A DNA stretch of 64,000 bases from the NCBI GenBank assembly GCA_021202335.1, contig JAJQDE010000027.1, forward strand, positions 1 to 64,000. The letters are read 5' to 3'. The position numbers and the translations under genes are program-made. The first letter of the stretch is position 1. Each line of letters opens with the position of its first letter. Of this stretch, positions 11,415 through 20,248 are shown piece by piece. Under the pieces are notes generated by a model. That model was not told the DNA's origin and did not search any database. It saw only the letters and a list, made by a program, of their open reading frames with translations. Source of the stretch: Lachnospiraceae bacterium (GTDB taxonomy: Bacteria > Bacillota > Clostridia > Lachnospirales > Lachnospiraceae).

Positions 11415-11449
11415 AGAAACCTCCATTTAACCTGATACTTCTAAATTAA

Positions 11450-11478
11450 TATATAGCATTTATTCTCCTTAATGTCAA
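11450..11478 (-). promoter_or_regulatory. Promoter of the Rrf2 regulator
   Basis: TTGACA, a 17-base spacer and TATATA on the minus strand, about 40 bases before the Rrf2 start. The -35 box overlaps the end of the upstream ABC permease gene. Confidence 0.7.
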
Positions 11479-13532
11479 TGTGAATTGTATGTATTCCAAA
11501 GCAGCGCAGCCCCTGCCGCCGCGGCGGCAAGCATCGGCAAGAGCACCGTGAGCAGCAAAACCGCCGCCCTGCCCTTTTTGCGGAAGCTCCCTTTCCTGCA
11601 ATCCGCCAGCGCAGTCAAAAGCCCCTGCGCTCCGCACAGGATAACCGCCGCAATAACCACCGCTTCCACGGGATAGGTCTGTTTCTCCTCCGCGGCCTCA
11701 ACCGCGGCGCTTCCCTCTCCAAGCGTCACAAATTCAAGCCCAAAGGTTCTGCCGGACGCAAGCTGCCCGGTAAGAGTCCCCTGCACAAGCTTAGCGTCCC
11801 CGCAAAGGCGCGACATATAATCCGTATACCAATCCGACGACGCCTTGCAAAAGACAATGCCAAAAACGACCTCGTTCACAAGCGGCACGCACACGCTATC
11901 GACAGGCTTATACACTGTAACGCTGCGGCTTGCGCGCATTGCGGCGACATTCTCCGGCAAATCGCCGGGCAGAACATAGGCGCACTCCGCCTCGCCCCGC
12001 AGCACAAGCTCCTTCGCCTCCTCCTCGCTTTTGCAGGGACAAAAGCTCACAAGCCCTTCATGTGCCAAAAGAAGCTCTCCGTACTCGCCGCTTTCGTCAA
12101 ACACTGCCGCCGTAAAAGCCGTGTCGGACTGCCGCTCAAGCCGGACAATCAGCAGGGACGCCGCAGCCATAAGCACAAGCGTTGCCAATATCCCCTTTTT
12201 AAAAAGCATGCGCCGCAAAACCACGCCCGCCCGTGACGGCAGACGCACCCTTCCCGGCATAAAAGCGGCTTCCTGCCCGTGAAAGCCTTTTTCTCCCCAG
12301 CCCGCGCTCCTCCAAAAGGCAGCCGCCCAATTCAGCAAAAGCAGCAAAAGCCCCCATGCAAAAAGCCCCGCTGCTGCCGTCCTAAGCCGCCTCTCATCGC
12401 CCGAAAGCATGAACGTAAACGCCTGCTTTATATACGAAGCGGGAAGATATTTCCCCACGCTATAAACCAAATCCGGCAAAAGCGCGGACGGCACAAAACA
12501 CCCCGACAGCCAGCCCTGTATAAGAGCCAAAACGCCGATTGCCGCATGCGCCTTGCGCTTTTCCCCAAAAAGCCCGTATATCAGCATAAAGTACAACGTG
12601 CCGACCGCCGCAGCCAAAAGCGCGGGCGCCAATACACGCCAATCCGCGCAGAGCCAAAAAGACTGCCCGCACACGTTCAGCCTGCTGACCGCAAATATCA
12701 GCAAAAGCGGCAAAAGCTCCATCGCCGCCACAAGCCAAAGCCCCGCCAAAAATCCGCACGGCACCTGTATGCGCCATGATACGCCAAGCCGCTTCTCAAG
12801 CACGGCGCGCCACTGCTGCCTGTGGCAGAAAAATCCGCCCAAAAACACTCCCGCCGCAAGCAGATACAACGTCAGCAGCGCGCTCCCGTAATAAGTGACA
12901 TACGTGTCATTTTCTGTCGCAGATACGCTCTTTTCCTTAAAAAGGCTTTCCCTGACTGACACCAAATTCAGGTTAAAGCGGTTAATATCATTATAAACGC
13001 CGCTTAAAAGCTCCTCATCGGAGGCGGAAACGCCCATCAGATACTCCGCCGCGTAAATCTCTGCCTGCGCAGCTTGGAGCATCCCGACCGCCGCGTCCGC
13101 AAGCTCCCTGAAAACAAGCTGCCCGACGCCCCCCGGCGCGCTGTCCGCAGTCGTATATACCGTCACCGGAGCATTGCTTCCGGAGATGATTTCCTCCACA
13201 ATATCCTCAGGCAGAACCAAAAGCATGTCAAGCCCGCCCTCACGCAAAAGCCTGAAAGCGTCCTCCTCTTCCACGCGCTCAATGCTGCAAAACCGCTTCA
13301 CCGACTCCATATCCTGCACGTAGGAAACAAGCATATCCGTAAGCGCATCATTTGGAGCCACGCAGCCAATCCGCACGCGCTCTGCCGCATCGTCCGACAG
13401 GCATTTAGCGCAAAGGGCAATCCCTCCCGCCGCCGCAGCGCAGACAAAAAGCAGCAGCGCGGCACGCCCGATAATCCCCGGCAGAAACGCTGCCGCCCTC
13501 TTAAATTCTGTTTTTAGCCATTCTCTATTCAT
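11475..13532 (-). CDS. ABC-2 type transporter permease, two-repeat form
   Basis: Integral membrane protein of 685 residues. It contains two ABC-2-like halves: each starts with one membrane span, followed by an extracellular domain of about 150 residues (LLVLPEDI in the first, YVLPGDLP in the second); the first half then has five or six spans, while the second ends with two. This resembles YhgE/Pip-like and YhaP-like permeases. The start ATG overlaps the end of the upstream gene by 8 bases, so translation is probably coupled. With the ATPase at 14876 and the membrane-anchored protein between them it should form one export complex. The substrate cannot be told from sequence. Confidence 0.8.
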   Translation of the reverse strand: MNREWLKTEFKRAAAFLPGIIGRAALLLFVCAAAAGGIALCAKCLSDDAAERVRIGCVAPNDALTDMLVSYVQDMESVKRFCSIERVEEEDAFRLLREGGLDMLLVLPEDIVEEIISGSNAPVTVYTTADSAPGGVGQLVFRELADAAVGMLQAAQAEIYAAEYLMGVSASDEELLSGVYNDINRFNLNLVSVRESLFKEKSVSATENDTYVTYYGSALLTLYLLAAGVFLGGFFCHRQQWRAVLEKRLGVSWRIQVPCGFLAGLWLVAAMELLPLLLIFAVSRLNVCGQSFWLCADWRVLAPALLAAAVGTLYFMLIYGLFGEKRKAHAAIGVLALIQGWLSGCFVPSALLPDLVYSVGKYLPASYIKQAFTFMLSGDERRLRTAAAGLFAWGLLLLLLNWAAAFWRSAGWGEKGFHGQEAAFMPGRVRLPSRAGVVLRRMLFKKGILATLVLMAAASLLIVRLERQSDTAFTAAVFDESGEYGELLLAHEGLVSFCPCKSEEEAKELVLRGEAECAYVLPGDLPENVAAMRASRSVTVYKPVDSVCVPLVNEVVFGIVFCKASSDWYTDYMSRLCGDAKLVQGTLTGQLASGRTFGLEFVTLGEGSAAVEAAEEKQTYPVEAVVIAAVILCGAQGLLTALADCRKGSFRKKGRAAVLLLTVLLPMLAAAAAGAALLWNTYNSH

Positions 13533-14862
13533 AATTCATTCGGATTGAGCCGATCGCTTCATAAAGCAGCATGTAAATCCCATTCTCATCAAGCCCGAGC
13601 AGATTGACGGCATTTTCGGGAAGCTCCGGACTTTCCCCGGAAGGCTCGAGCGCAACCGACGCGCTCAGATAGCACAGCTCATCGCCGTCTTTGCTGACGC
13701 TCGCATTATCCACCCTGAAAGTAAATCCCTCTCCCTTCACGACATCCGAAAGCTCCCCTCGCGCCGCAAGGCAAAGCTCCCGGCTGTCCGTCTGAAGCAG
13801 AATGTTAATGTCCTCGCCGTAAACCTCATCAGACAAATCTGCCGTCCGGCAAAGCCCCAGCCTGACAAGCTCATCGCCGGTCTTTATATAAATGCTTCCT
13901 TCAATCACGTCAAGCGCGCGCTCCTCACCCAAAAAGCCAAAATCCGCCGAATAGGCGCTGCCGTCCGACAGCTCCACGTCATTTGGGGTTTCCAGATATA
14001 CGATGCGCCCCTTTTTGTCAAAATAAAAATCAAGCACAACGTCGGTCGTGTGTGTGACCGTTTTCAGCCCCGCAATCACTGCAGCCGCGTCCTCACCTGC
14101 TTTGGTATTGCCGGCAAGCTCCTCATAAAGGCTGCTTTCGCCGATATCCTCCGCCAGGCTGCCCATGCACTTGTTTACGGCATCCTTATCGATTGTAAGC
14201 CTCACTCCCGCATATCCGTCCTTCTTTTCCTTTATCCTCTCACAGGTAATATTTTCCAATATGATTTCACAGTCGCCGCGAAGCTGTTCGATAAGCCCGT
14301 CCAAAGCGTCCCCGTCCGTTTCCTCCCTGAAAAGCTCAATGGAACAATCATCGGGAAGCTTTGTGTCAAAAATGTCAGCCCATGCCGAGCTGTTAAATTC
14401 CCTGCCAAGGTCGGACAGCCCCACACTGTATGTGTCGTCGAAAATCAACGGCAGGCTCACATAAATCGTGTCGGACGAAGCCGCAAGCTTCGCGACGGAA
14501 ACGTCAAAGCCGTACATTCCCGCGCTGATATCGTACTCTGCAGCCCTTTCGCTCCGGTTGGTCAGCGCATCGATGCCAAAGCTGAAATTGCTTATTTTTC
14601 CGTCGGGGATTGTCACCGACACATCCGTGTTGGTATGGATTGCCCCGTCGTCCGCCGCTGCCTTTAGCGCTTCAAAATCCGTTTTCTCCGAAAGCATGCT
14701 TCCATATTGCGAAAGCTCCTGCGCCATATTTGCAAGCCCAAGCTTTACCCTCATCTCAGGCGCAGCGCCAATCAGCCGCCATGCCGCAAACGCCGCCGCT
14801 CCGAGCAAAATCACAAGCGCCGCGGCTGCGATTATCACGCCGGGCTTCCATCTTTTCTTCAT
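13525..14862 (-). CDS. Membrane-anchored extracytoplasmic protein of an ABC-2 locus
   Basis: 445 residues with a basic N-terminus, one membrane span (VIIAAAALVILLGAAAFAAW) and a large predicted outside domain rich in beta-strand and acidic residues. I do not recognise the fold with confidence. It lies between the ATPase (13-base gap) and the permease (8-base overlap), so it is likely an accessory or substrate-handling subunit. GGAGAAAAGGAT precedes the ATG. Confidence 0.75.
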   Translation of the reverse strand: MKKRWKPGVIIAAAALVILLGAAAFAAWRLIGAAPEMRVKLGLANMAQELSQYGSMLSEKTDFEALKAAADDGAIHTNTDVSVTIPDGKISNFSFGIDALTNRSERAAEYDISAGMYGFDVSVAKLAASSDTIYVSLPLIFDDTYSVGLSDLGREFNSSAWADIFDTKLPDDCSIELFREETDGDALDGLIEQLRGDCEIILENITCERIKEKKDGYAGVRLTIDKDAVNKCMGSLAEDIGESSLYEELAGNTKAGEDAAAVIAGLKTVTHTTDVVLDFYFDKKGRIVYLETPNDVELSDGSAYSADFGFLGEERALDVIEGSIYIKTGDELVRLGLCRTADLSDEVYGEDINILLQTDSRELCLAARGELSDVVKGEGFTFRVDNASVSKDGDELCYLSASVALEPSGESPELPENAVNLLGLDENGIYMLLYEAIGSIRMNYE

Positions 14863-14875
14863 ATCCTTTTCTCCT

Positions 14876-15538
14876 TCACCACGATAAATTTTTTACCAGC
14901 TCCTCACCGCGCAGCAGACGGTCTATCTCTCTGCTCTTTCCGCCGCACAGGGCATAAAGCTTATCGCACAGCTCCAAATCGCCCTCCTCGTGAGTCGCAA
15001 TCAAAATCGTGCCGCCATGCCCCTTGTATCCGGCAAGGTAACGCCTAAGCTGCGCCTTTCCCGTCAGGTCGAGCGCCGCTCCCGGCTCGTCTAAAATTAA
15101 AATTGGCGGATTTCCCGCCAATGCGCAGCCTATGCTGACGCGTTTTTTCATACCGCCCGAAAGCTTTCCCACCCGCGTGCGGCATATCCCGGCGGCTCCA
15201 AGCCCGCCCGGAAAGTCCTGTTCCAGCAAACGCCTAAGCTCCGCCCTGTCACGGTACCAAAGGCGCAGATTGTCAAGCACGCTAAGCTCATCAAGCAGAC
15301 AGCTCTCCTGCGGCACATAACCCACGCACTCCGCCGGGGATTTCCCCGTATCAAGCCAAAGCTCCCCGCCGTCCGCTTTTTTTAAGCCCGCAAGAATGTC
15401 AAAAAGTGTGGACTTTCCGCATCCGTTCCGACCGACAATGCCAACGCACTGCCCCGCGCCCGCAGAAATATCCACACCCTTCAGCACCTGCAGCCTTCCA
15501 TAAGAGCTTACAATATTTTTCGCTGCTATCCGCTCCAT
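14876..15538 (-). CDS. ABC transporter ATP-binding protein
   Basis: ATPase of 220 residues with Walker A GRNGCGKST, the signature LSGGMKKR and Walker B ILILDEPGA, plus the H-loop histidine in ATHEEGD. The track begins at a TTG; the ATG four codons later (15538) has GGAGAG before it and is preferred. It powers the ABC-2 permease encoded two genes downstream. It follows the Rep_3 initiator by only 18 bases, an unusual pairing. Confidence 0.9.
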   Translation of the reverse strand: MERIAAKNIVSSYGRLQVLKGVDISAGAGQCVGIVGRNGCGKSTLFDILAGLKKADGGELWLDTGKSPAECVGYVPQESCLLDELSVLDNLRLWYRDRAELRRLLEQDFPGGLGAAGICRTRVGKLSGGMKKRVSIGCALAGNPPILILDEPGAALDLTGKAQLRRYLAGYKGHGGTILIATHEEGDLELCDKLYALCGGKSREIDRLLRGEELVKNLSW

Positions 15539-15556
15539 TATTCTCTCCAAAATCCA

Positions 15557-16648
15557 TCAGTTAGCCAATATCTGCTCCTCAATATCCGCCATGTTGACCT
15601 GTCTGTAACTGCTCAGCTCCTCATTTTTCCAGCCCGGGCCCGCCCGTCTGCTGCTAAACACCGTCGGCTCATTGTAGCCGTTTTTGAGAATGGTCAGCGC
15701 ATACCCGACCTTATTCTCAACCGATGGCTGATTCAGCGTGCGCGTAAGCACCTCTATAAGCTGCTCATGCGTGCGGTTGTTTGCATTCGCCGTGCGGAGA
15801 ATATCCTTTGCCTCCTTTAACGAGCAGCCGAACAGATTGATAACCTCCTGCTCCTCGTCCGTGGCTATTATCACGCCGCCGCTCTTTTCCGCGTTTTCGA
15901 CAATCTCCACCACGGTACGGTTTTTCCTGACCCGCTTTATCTTAAACCGGACAGCTCCAAGCCCCATCTGACCGCTCGGAAGCTTTTCCTGTATCAGCTC
16001 ATACTCAAAGGAAATGTCCGTGTTCCCGTTGATTTCCTCGTGCGGCTTCTCCAAAATTTCGCGCTTGACATTTCCGTTTGCATAAGATTCGGGAATTTTC
16101 ATCATTTTGCGCAGCTCCTCAAACGTGACCTGATATACGCCGTTATTGAAGGTTTCATGCTCCTTGAGGAGATAATAGAGTCTTTTGGAATACTTCTTCG
16201 TCAGGTTTAACGGGTACTCAATCCGATAGTACGCGCCCTGCTTTGCCTCCATGATCATCTGCTTCACCTCGGGATGCAGGTCAAGCACAATCTTGCTTTT
16301 TCCCTCATCGCCGCGCTTTTTCTGATATTTAATTTTGCTGAACCACGGGTAATAAATGTCCGTGCCCTCGTCCTCCTTAAGGCGGAAGCCCAAGCCCTCG
16401 AACTTTTTTACCGCCTTTTGCAGATATGAATATGCGTTCGACTCATCCTGCAAATTATAAAGGTGCTTCACATCGGCAATGTTGATTTCATACCGGGTGT
16501 TCTCCTCCGTGTCGTTCCCCTCGCCCACAATTCCAAGCAGAATGTCCAAAATATCGTTCTGCCTTCTGTCTAAGTCATACCGCGCTTCAATAATTGTTTT
16601 GGGTCGGAAGGCTACCTCCGAGCCACCCTTTTTCGGTTTGCGATTCAT
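15557..16648 (-). CDS. Rep_3 (RepB-type) replication initiator protein
   Basis: 363 residues with the Rep_3 family layout: two winged-helix domains, seen as DLDRRQNDIL near the N-terminus and RIEYPLNLTKKYSKRLYYLL near the middle, followed by a basic KIKRVRKNR stretch. Such proteins bind iterons and start replication of plasmids and chromids. Here it is the first gene of an apparent operon with an ABC-2 transporter and sits among vitamin genes. GGGAGG precedes the ATG. It may be a domesticated initiator, or the window may belong to a large secondary replicon; no clear iteron array was found. Confidence 0.85.
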   Translation of the reverse strand: MNRKPKKGGSEVAFRPKTIIEARYDLDRRQNDILDILLGIVGEGNDTEENTRYEINIADVKHLYNLQDESNAYSYLQKAVKKFEGLGFRLKEDEGTDIYYPWFSKIKYQKKRGDEGKSKIVLDLHPEVKQMIMEAKQGAYYRIEYPLNLTKKYSKRLYYLLKEHETFNNGVYQVTFEELRKMMKIPESYANGNVKREILEKPHEEINGNTDISFEYELIQEKLPSGQMGLGAVRFKIKRVRKNRTVVEIVENAEKSGGVIIATDEEQEVINLFGCSLKEAKDILRTANANNRTHEQLIEVLTRTLNQPSVENKVGYALTILKNGYNEPTVFSSRRAGPGWKNEELSSYRQVNMADIEEQILAN

Positions 16649-16711
16649 GAAAAAACCTCCCTGTCATACGCTCCAAAAAGCTATGAAAAAACATATGCCC
16701 TTATCATATCT

Positions 16712-16740
16712 ATAATAAAGCAAATCGCAGGTTTACGCAA
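16712..16740 (-). promoter_or_regulatory. Promoter of the Rep_3 gene
   Basis: TTGCGT, a 17-base spacer and TATTAT on the minus strand, about 65 bases before the initiator start. Confidence 0.6.
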
Positions 16741-16741
16741 G

Positions 16742-16781
16742 CACAAATTCGTGATTTGTGAATTTATTCATGAATTTATTC
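16742..16781. repeat. Small repeats upstream of the Rep_3 gene
   Basis: An inverted repeat CACAAAT-TCGTG-ATTTGTG (16742-16760) abuts two tandem copies of GAATTTATTC (12-base period, 16760-16781). They lie just behind the initiator promoter and overlap the end of the neighbouring gene. They could bind the initiator, but two copies fall short of an iteron array. Confidence 0.5.
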
Positions 16782-17978
16782 CGCACATTTTCCATATCGC
16801 ACGTTCTCATATTGAACATGCAGCGCTTCCATTGCCGCGTCGCCGGAAAGTCCCGCGTTTTCCTCAAGCTCCGCCGGGGATTCGTATGGCGCAGGAGCTT
16901 CCTTCCTGTGTCTGCGTATCGTTTTTTTGTATAACCGCCTGACGCGCGCCGCTTCGCTGCCTTCTCTCCGCCGACGTTTTTGCCCCAGCCCTTCCGTTTT
17001 ATCCTCAGGCCCGCCGTCAATCTCCTCCACCCTGTCGCCGTTCTCATCGAAGCTGCTCCTGAAATCCCTGAAGAACTGCCTGAGCACGTAAAACCCGGCA
17101 TAGGCGCCCGCACCGGCAATCGCCGCGACCAGCGCACGCCAAAAATATTCCCAAAATTTGGAAGGCTCGGACACAGGCTCGCCGTCATTCATCACCTCAA
17201 GCCAATTTGTCCCGACGGCTTCGCCGTCCGTCTGCACGTCATACGCCGCTGCATACGGCGCAGGCTCCACCTCATCAAACCATGTCCTGATATCCGTGTA
17301 CCTGCGCTGCCCTGCCAAAAAGACCGACGGAAGCATCGCAATCAGCACAAGCCCCGCAAACGCGCCCGTCATAGCCGCTCCGACCGCATAAAGGCGCTTT
17401 CCCGGAATGTTTTTCGTCCGGCTGTTCAAATCAAAATACTGCTTTGTGGAAGCCAAAAAGCCATGCGCTAACGCCACAAAAAAATACACGCCGGCGTTAA
17501 AAAACGCAATGTCGCAAAGCGCCGCCGAATTAAAGGCAATTCCCAGCAGATACATCACCGCAAAATACCACATAAAGGCAAACGACGGCTTGTTTATCAT
17601 GCTTATTTCGGGCGCGGCATAAATGTCGTTTTCCTTCTCCTGCGCCGCAAGCCTCATTCGCTCGCGCAGTCTGATAAGCACAATCAAAACGCTTTCCGCC
17701 GGCATCACGCAGGTATAGCAAGCGCCGCTTTCCCCAAAAAACAGCTCCATTATCCCATAAAGCGCCGCAGTCGCAGCCGCGCCCGCAAGCAGATAAAGCC
17801 CGAGCCGCCTGATTTTGCGCACCGCAAGCTCCGTTACGGCAACCGGAATGATAATAATAAAGCATTTGATATAGAGCATCAACGCGCCGCCCGCGTCCTC
17901 AAGCTCCGCCAGCGCGTACAGCAACGGTATGACAAGCATCGCAATCAGCGTGGCATGTAAATATTCACAAGCTTTCAT
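16776..17978 (-). CDS. Membrane protein with DUF4129-like C-terminus
   Basis: 400 residues. The N-terminal part has about seven membrane spans to residue 225, then an outside loop, one more span near 290 and a cytoplasmic basic tail. The tail (RRLYKKTIRRHRKEAPAPYESPAEL, ending YENVRYG) matches the DUF4129 pattern often seen at the end of transglutaminase-like membrane proteins. No transglutaminase domain is present. The ATG overlaps the end of cobD by 14 bases with GGGGAGG inside cobD, so it is in the same operon. Function unknown. Confidence 0.7.
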   Translation of the reverse strand: MKACEYLHATLIAMLVIPLLYALAELEDAGGALMLYIKCFIIIIPVAVTELAVRKIRRLGLYLLAGAAATAALYGIMELFFGESGACYTCVMPAESVLIVLIRLRERMRLAAQEKENDIYAAPEISMINKPSFAFMWYFAVMYLLGIAFNSAALCDIAFFNAGVYFFVALAHGFLASTKQYFDLNSRTKNIPGKRLYAVGAAMTGAFAGLVLIAMLPSVFLAGQRRYTDIRTWFDEVEPAPYAAAYDVQTDGEAVGTNWLEVMNDGEPVSEPSKFWEYFWRALVAAIAGAGAYAGFYVLRQFFRDFRSSFDENGDRVEEIDGGPEDKTEGLGQKRRRREGSEAARVRRLYKKTIRRHRKEAPAPYESPAELEENAGLSGDAAMEALHVQYENVRYGKCAE

Positions 17979-19050
17979 AAGCAGCCTCCCCGCCCTGCAC
18001 CAGCCTTATCGCCTCTACCAGCCGCACATTGTCCTCATGCTTTCGCACGGCAATGCGCCGGTAGCCGGTTTTTAGTCCGCGAAAGTTGCCGCAGTCCCGA
18101 ATTAAAAAGCCCTTTTTTGCAAGCTCCTCATTAAAATCACAGCAGGAGTCTTCAAGATAAAAGAGAATAAAGTTTGCCTTTCCCTCAAATACCCTTGCGC
18201 CAAGCAGGCGAAGCTCACGTTCAAGATACGCCCGCTCCCTTTGCAGATATTCCCGTGAGGATTTTGCAAACGCGCTCTGTCCCAGCGCGGCAATTCCTGC
18301 TCTCTGCGCAAGCGTTGACACCGCCCACGGCTGTCTTTGGCTGTATATTTTTTCAAAAAGCTCATGGTCTGCCGAAACGGCATAACCGAGCCTGAGTCCC
18401 GCAAGCGCAAACATTTTTGTAAACGACCTGATTATCACAAGCCGGCGTCTGCCCGCTATCCGGTCAAGCATCGAATACTCCTCCGGCTTGTCCAAAAAAT
18501 CATTAAAGCACTCGTCGAGGACAAGCAGAATATCATTCTTTCCGCAGATATCCGCAATTTTTTCAAGGCGGGCTTTCTCAATGACCATTCCTGTCGGATT
18601 GTTCGGCACGCACAGAAAGACGATGTCCAAGTCACCGTTTAGCCGGGCTTCAAAATCATCCGTCAGCGCAAAGCCGTTATCTGCCGACAGCTCATGATAT
18701 ACAAGCTGCGCCCCTGCCGCCCTCAGCGCCGCCTCGTATTCCGTAAAGCAGGGGGACAGCAGCAGCGCCTTTTTGGGGCGGCGCGCATATACAATGGAAT
18801 AAATCAGCTCCGCCGCGCCGTTTCCGCACAATATATCCTCTTCGGTGCAGCCGACCGCACGGGCAAGCCTCTTGCGAAGCTCACGGCAATAACAGTCGGG
18901 ATATGCCGCAAGCCCGGAAATGCCCGCCGCCACCGCATCGGCAATTTCCTGCGGCATGGGAAACGGATTAATGTTTGCGGAAAAATCCGTTATGTCCGTT
19001 CCGGGCAGATGCGTATAGGCGTATATGTCGCCTCCGTGTCCGTTATTCAT
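17965..19050 (-). CDS. cobD: Threonine-phosphate decarboxylase-like PLP enzyme
   Basis: A fold-type I aminotransferase-like enzyme of 361 residues. It begins NNGHGGDIYAY and has the PLP lysine in SFTKMFALAGLRLGY and NNPTG in the middle. This N-terminal pattern marks CobD, which makes aminopropanol phosphate for the nucleotide loop of cobalamin, rather than HisC. ATG 19050 follows GGAGG by seven bases and overlaps the end of cbiET by 8 bases, supporting the cobalamin role. The track start at 19068 is a TTG without a ribosome site. Only two cobalamin genes are here, so the rest of the pathway must lie elsewhere. Confidence 0.88.
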   Translation of the reverse strand: MNNGHGGDIYAYTHLPGTDITDFSANINPFPMPQEIADAVAAGISGLAAYPDCYCRELRKRLARAVGCTEEDILCGNGAAELIYSIVYARRPKKALLLSPCFTEYEAALRAAGAQLVYHELSADNGFALTDDFEARLNGDLDIVFLCVPNNPTGMVIEKARLEKIADICGKNDILLVLDECFNDFLDKPEEYSMLDRIAGRRRLVIIRSFTKMFALAGLRLGYAVSADHELFEKIYSQRQPWAVSTLAQRAGIAALGQSAFAKSSREYLQRERAYLERELRLLGARVFEGKANFILFYLEDSCCDFNEELAKKGFLIRDCGNFRGLKTGYRRIAVRKHEDNVRLVEAIRLVQGGEAAYESL

Positions 19051-20248
19051 GGGCAGCCTCCGTTTCAAGCTTTATCAGCATCACCGGGTTTTGCGCCAGC
19101 ATCAGCCGGCTCTTGCCCGCCTTTTTTGCCTTTGACACGCTAAGCTGCACAACCTCAGGCTCAATGCCGTATTCCTCCGCAAGCGTAAGCGTCTCCGACA
19201 GCGTTTCCAGCGTAATCATGCTGATCAGCACTACCGTGCGCGGATTTTTCTCCCACAGCCGCCGCAGAATTTCCCGCATCCTCCCTCCGCTTCCGCCGAT
19301 AAACGCGTGTGTTGGCGCAGGAATGTCCAAAAACGCCTCGGGCGCTTTTCCCGCAACAATCGTCACATTGTCAGCCCTGAACTTCCTTTTGTTTTCCTCA
19401 ATCAGCCTCAGCGCTTCCTCCTTGCACTCAATCGCATACACGCTGCTCTCCGGATAGCACAGCGCCGCCTGCACTGCCACCGAGCCTGTGCCCGCGCCGA
19501 TATCATACAGCACGGAGCTTTTGGAAAGTCCGAGCTTTTGTATTGCGACGCAGCGCACCTCCGCCTTTGTCATCGGCACGTCTGAGCGTATCAGCTCCTC
19601 ATCGGCAAGCTCAGGGAAAACGCGCTCCCTCGGCGTCGGATTTTCTATCACTGCCGCCACGGGACCGGCGCAGTCAAACGCTGCCGCCTCCTTTAGACGC
19701 ATGTGATAAATTTTTTCATCGGAATATCCTATGCGCCCGCCGATATGCAAAATCACATTGTCAAACGCATAATACAAAAGCCTGTCCGCAAGCTTTCTTA
19801 CTCCCCCGGCTCCGTCCAGGAGGCAGAAGGTATATCGGGAGCAATCCGCAATGCCGACTGCGTTCATCTGCCTGCCATGCAGGCTTACCACGGAAACCTC
19901 GTCCCATGAAAGCCCCAGCGCCGCACAGAACGCCGATACGGTGGAAATGCCCGGCACAAGCTCCGGCTGATACTCCTCAAGCGCTGTCATAAGCTTTTTG
20001 GCGCCGCTGTAAAAGCCCACATCCCCGGAGAGGAGGACGCCTGCTTTTTCCCACTCACTGTCTTTAAGGAAATCCGATATCTCATCAGGCTTGTAGGTGT
20101 TTATTTTTTTCCCCGGATACTGCGCAGCCGCTTCAAGCATTCTGTCCGCGCCAAACAGCAAATCGCAGGAGCTTATTATGCCTGATGCCTTTCCGGTAAG
20201 TCCCTCGTGCGTGCCCGTTCCGATTCCGATTAAATATACTTTTTTCAT
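19043..20248 (-). CDS. cbiET: Precorrin-6Y/cobalt-precorrin C5,C15-methyltransferase fusion
   Basis: 401 residues with two domains. The N-terminal CbiE half (1-200) starts YLIGIGTGTHEGLTGKA and methylates C5; the C-terminal CbiT half (from about 205) carries the SAM site DIGAGTGSVAVQAAL and methylates C15 while decarboxylating the C12 acetate. The fusion is known as CobL in aerobes and as CbiET in many anaerobes. It overlaps cobD by 8 bases and the upstream amidotransferase gene by 4 bases (ATGA). Confidence 0.93.
   Translation of the reverse strand: MKKVYLIGIGTGTHEGLTGKASGIISSCDLLFGADRMLEAAAQYPGKKINTYKPDEISDFLKDSEWEKAGVLLSGDVGFYSGAKKLMTALEEYQPELVPGISTVSAFCAALGLSWDEVSVVSLHGRQMNAVGIADCSRYTFCLLDGAGGVRKLADRLLYYAFDNVILHIGGRIGYSDEKIYHMRLKEAAAFDCAGPVAAVIENPTPRERVFPELADEELIRSDVPMTKAEVRCVAIQKLGLSKSSVLYDIGAGTGSVAVQAALCYPESSVYAIECKEEALRLIEENKRKFRADNVTIVAGKAPEAFLDIPAPTHAFIGGSGGRMREILRRLWEKNPRTVVLISMITLETLSETLTLAEEYGIEPEVVQLSVSKAKKAGKSRLMLAQNPVMLIKLETEAAHE

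Noticed and set aside
16742-16781. Replication origin at the Rep_3 gene
   Set aside because: Only two tandem 12-base units and one small inverted repeat; no iteron series, DnaA boxes or AT-rich unwinding region that could be defended.
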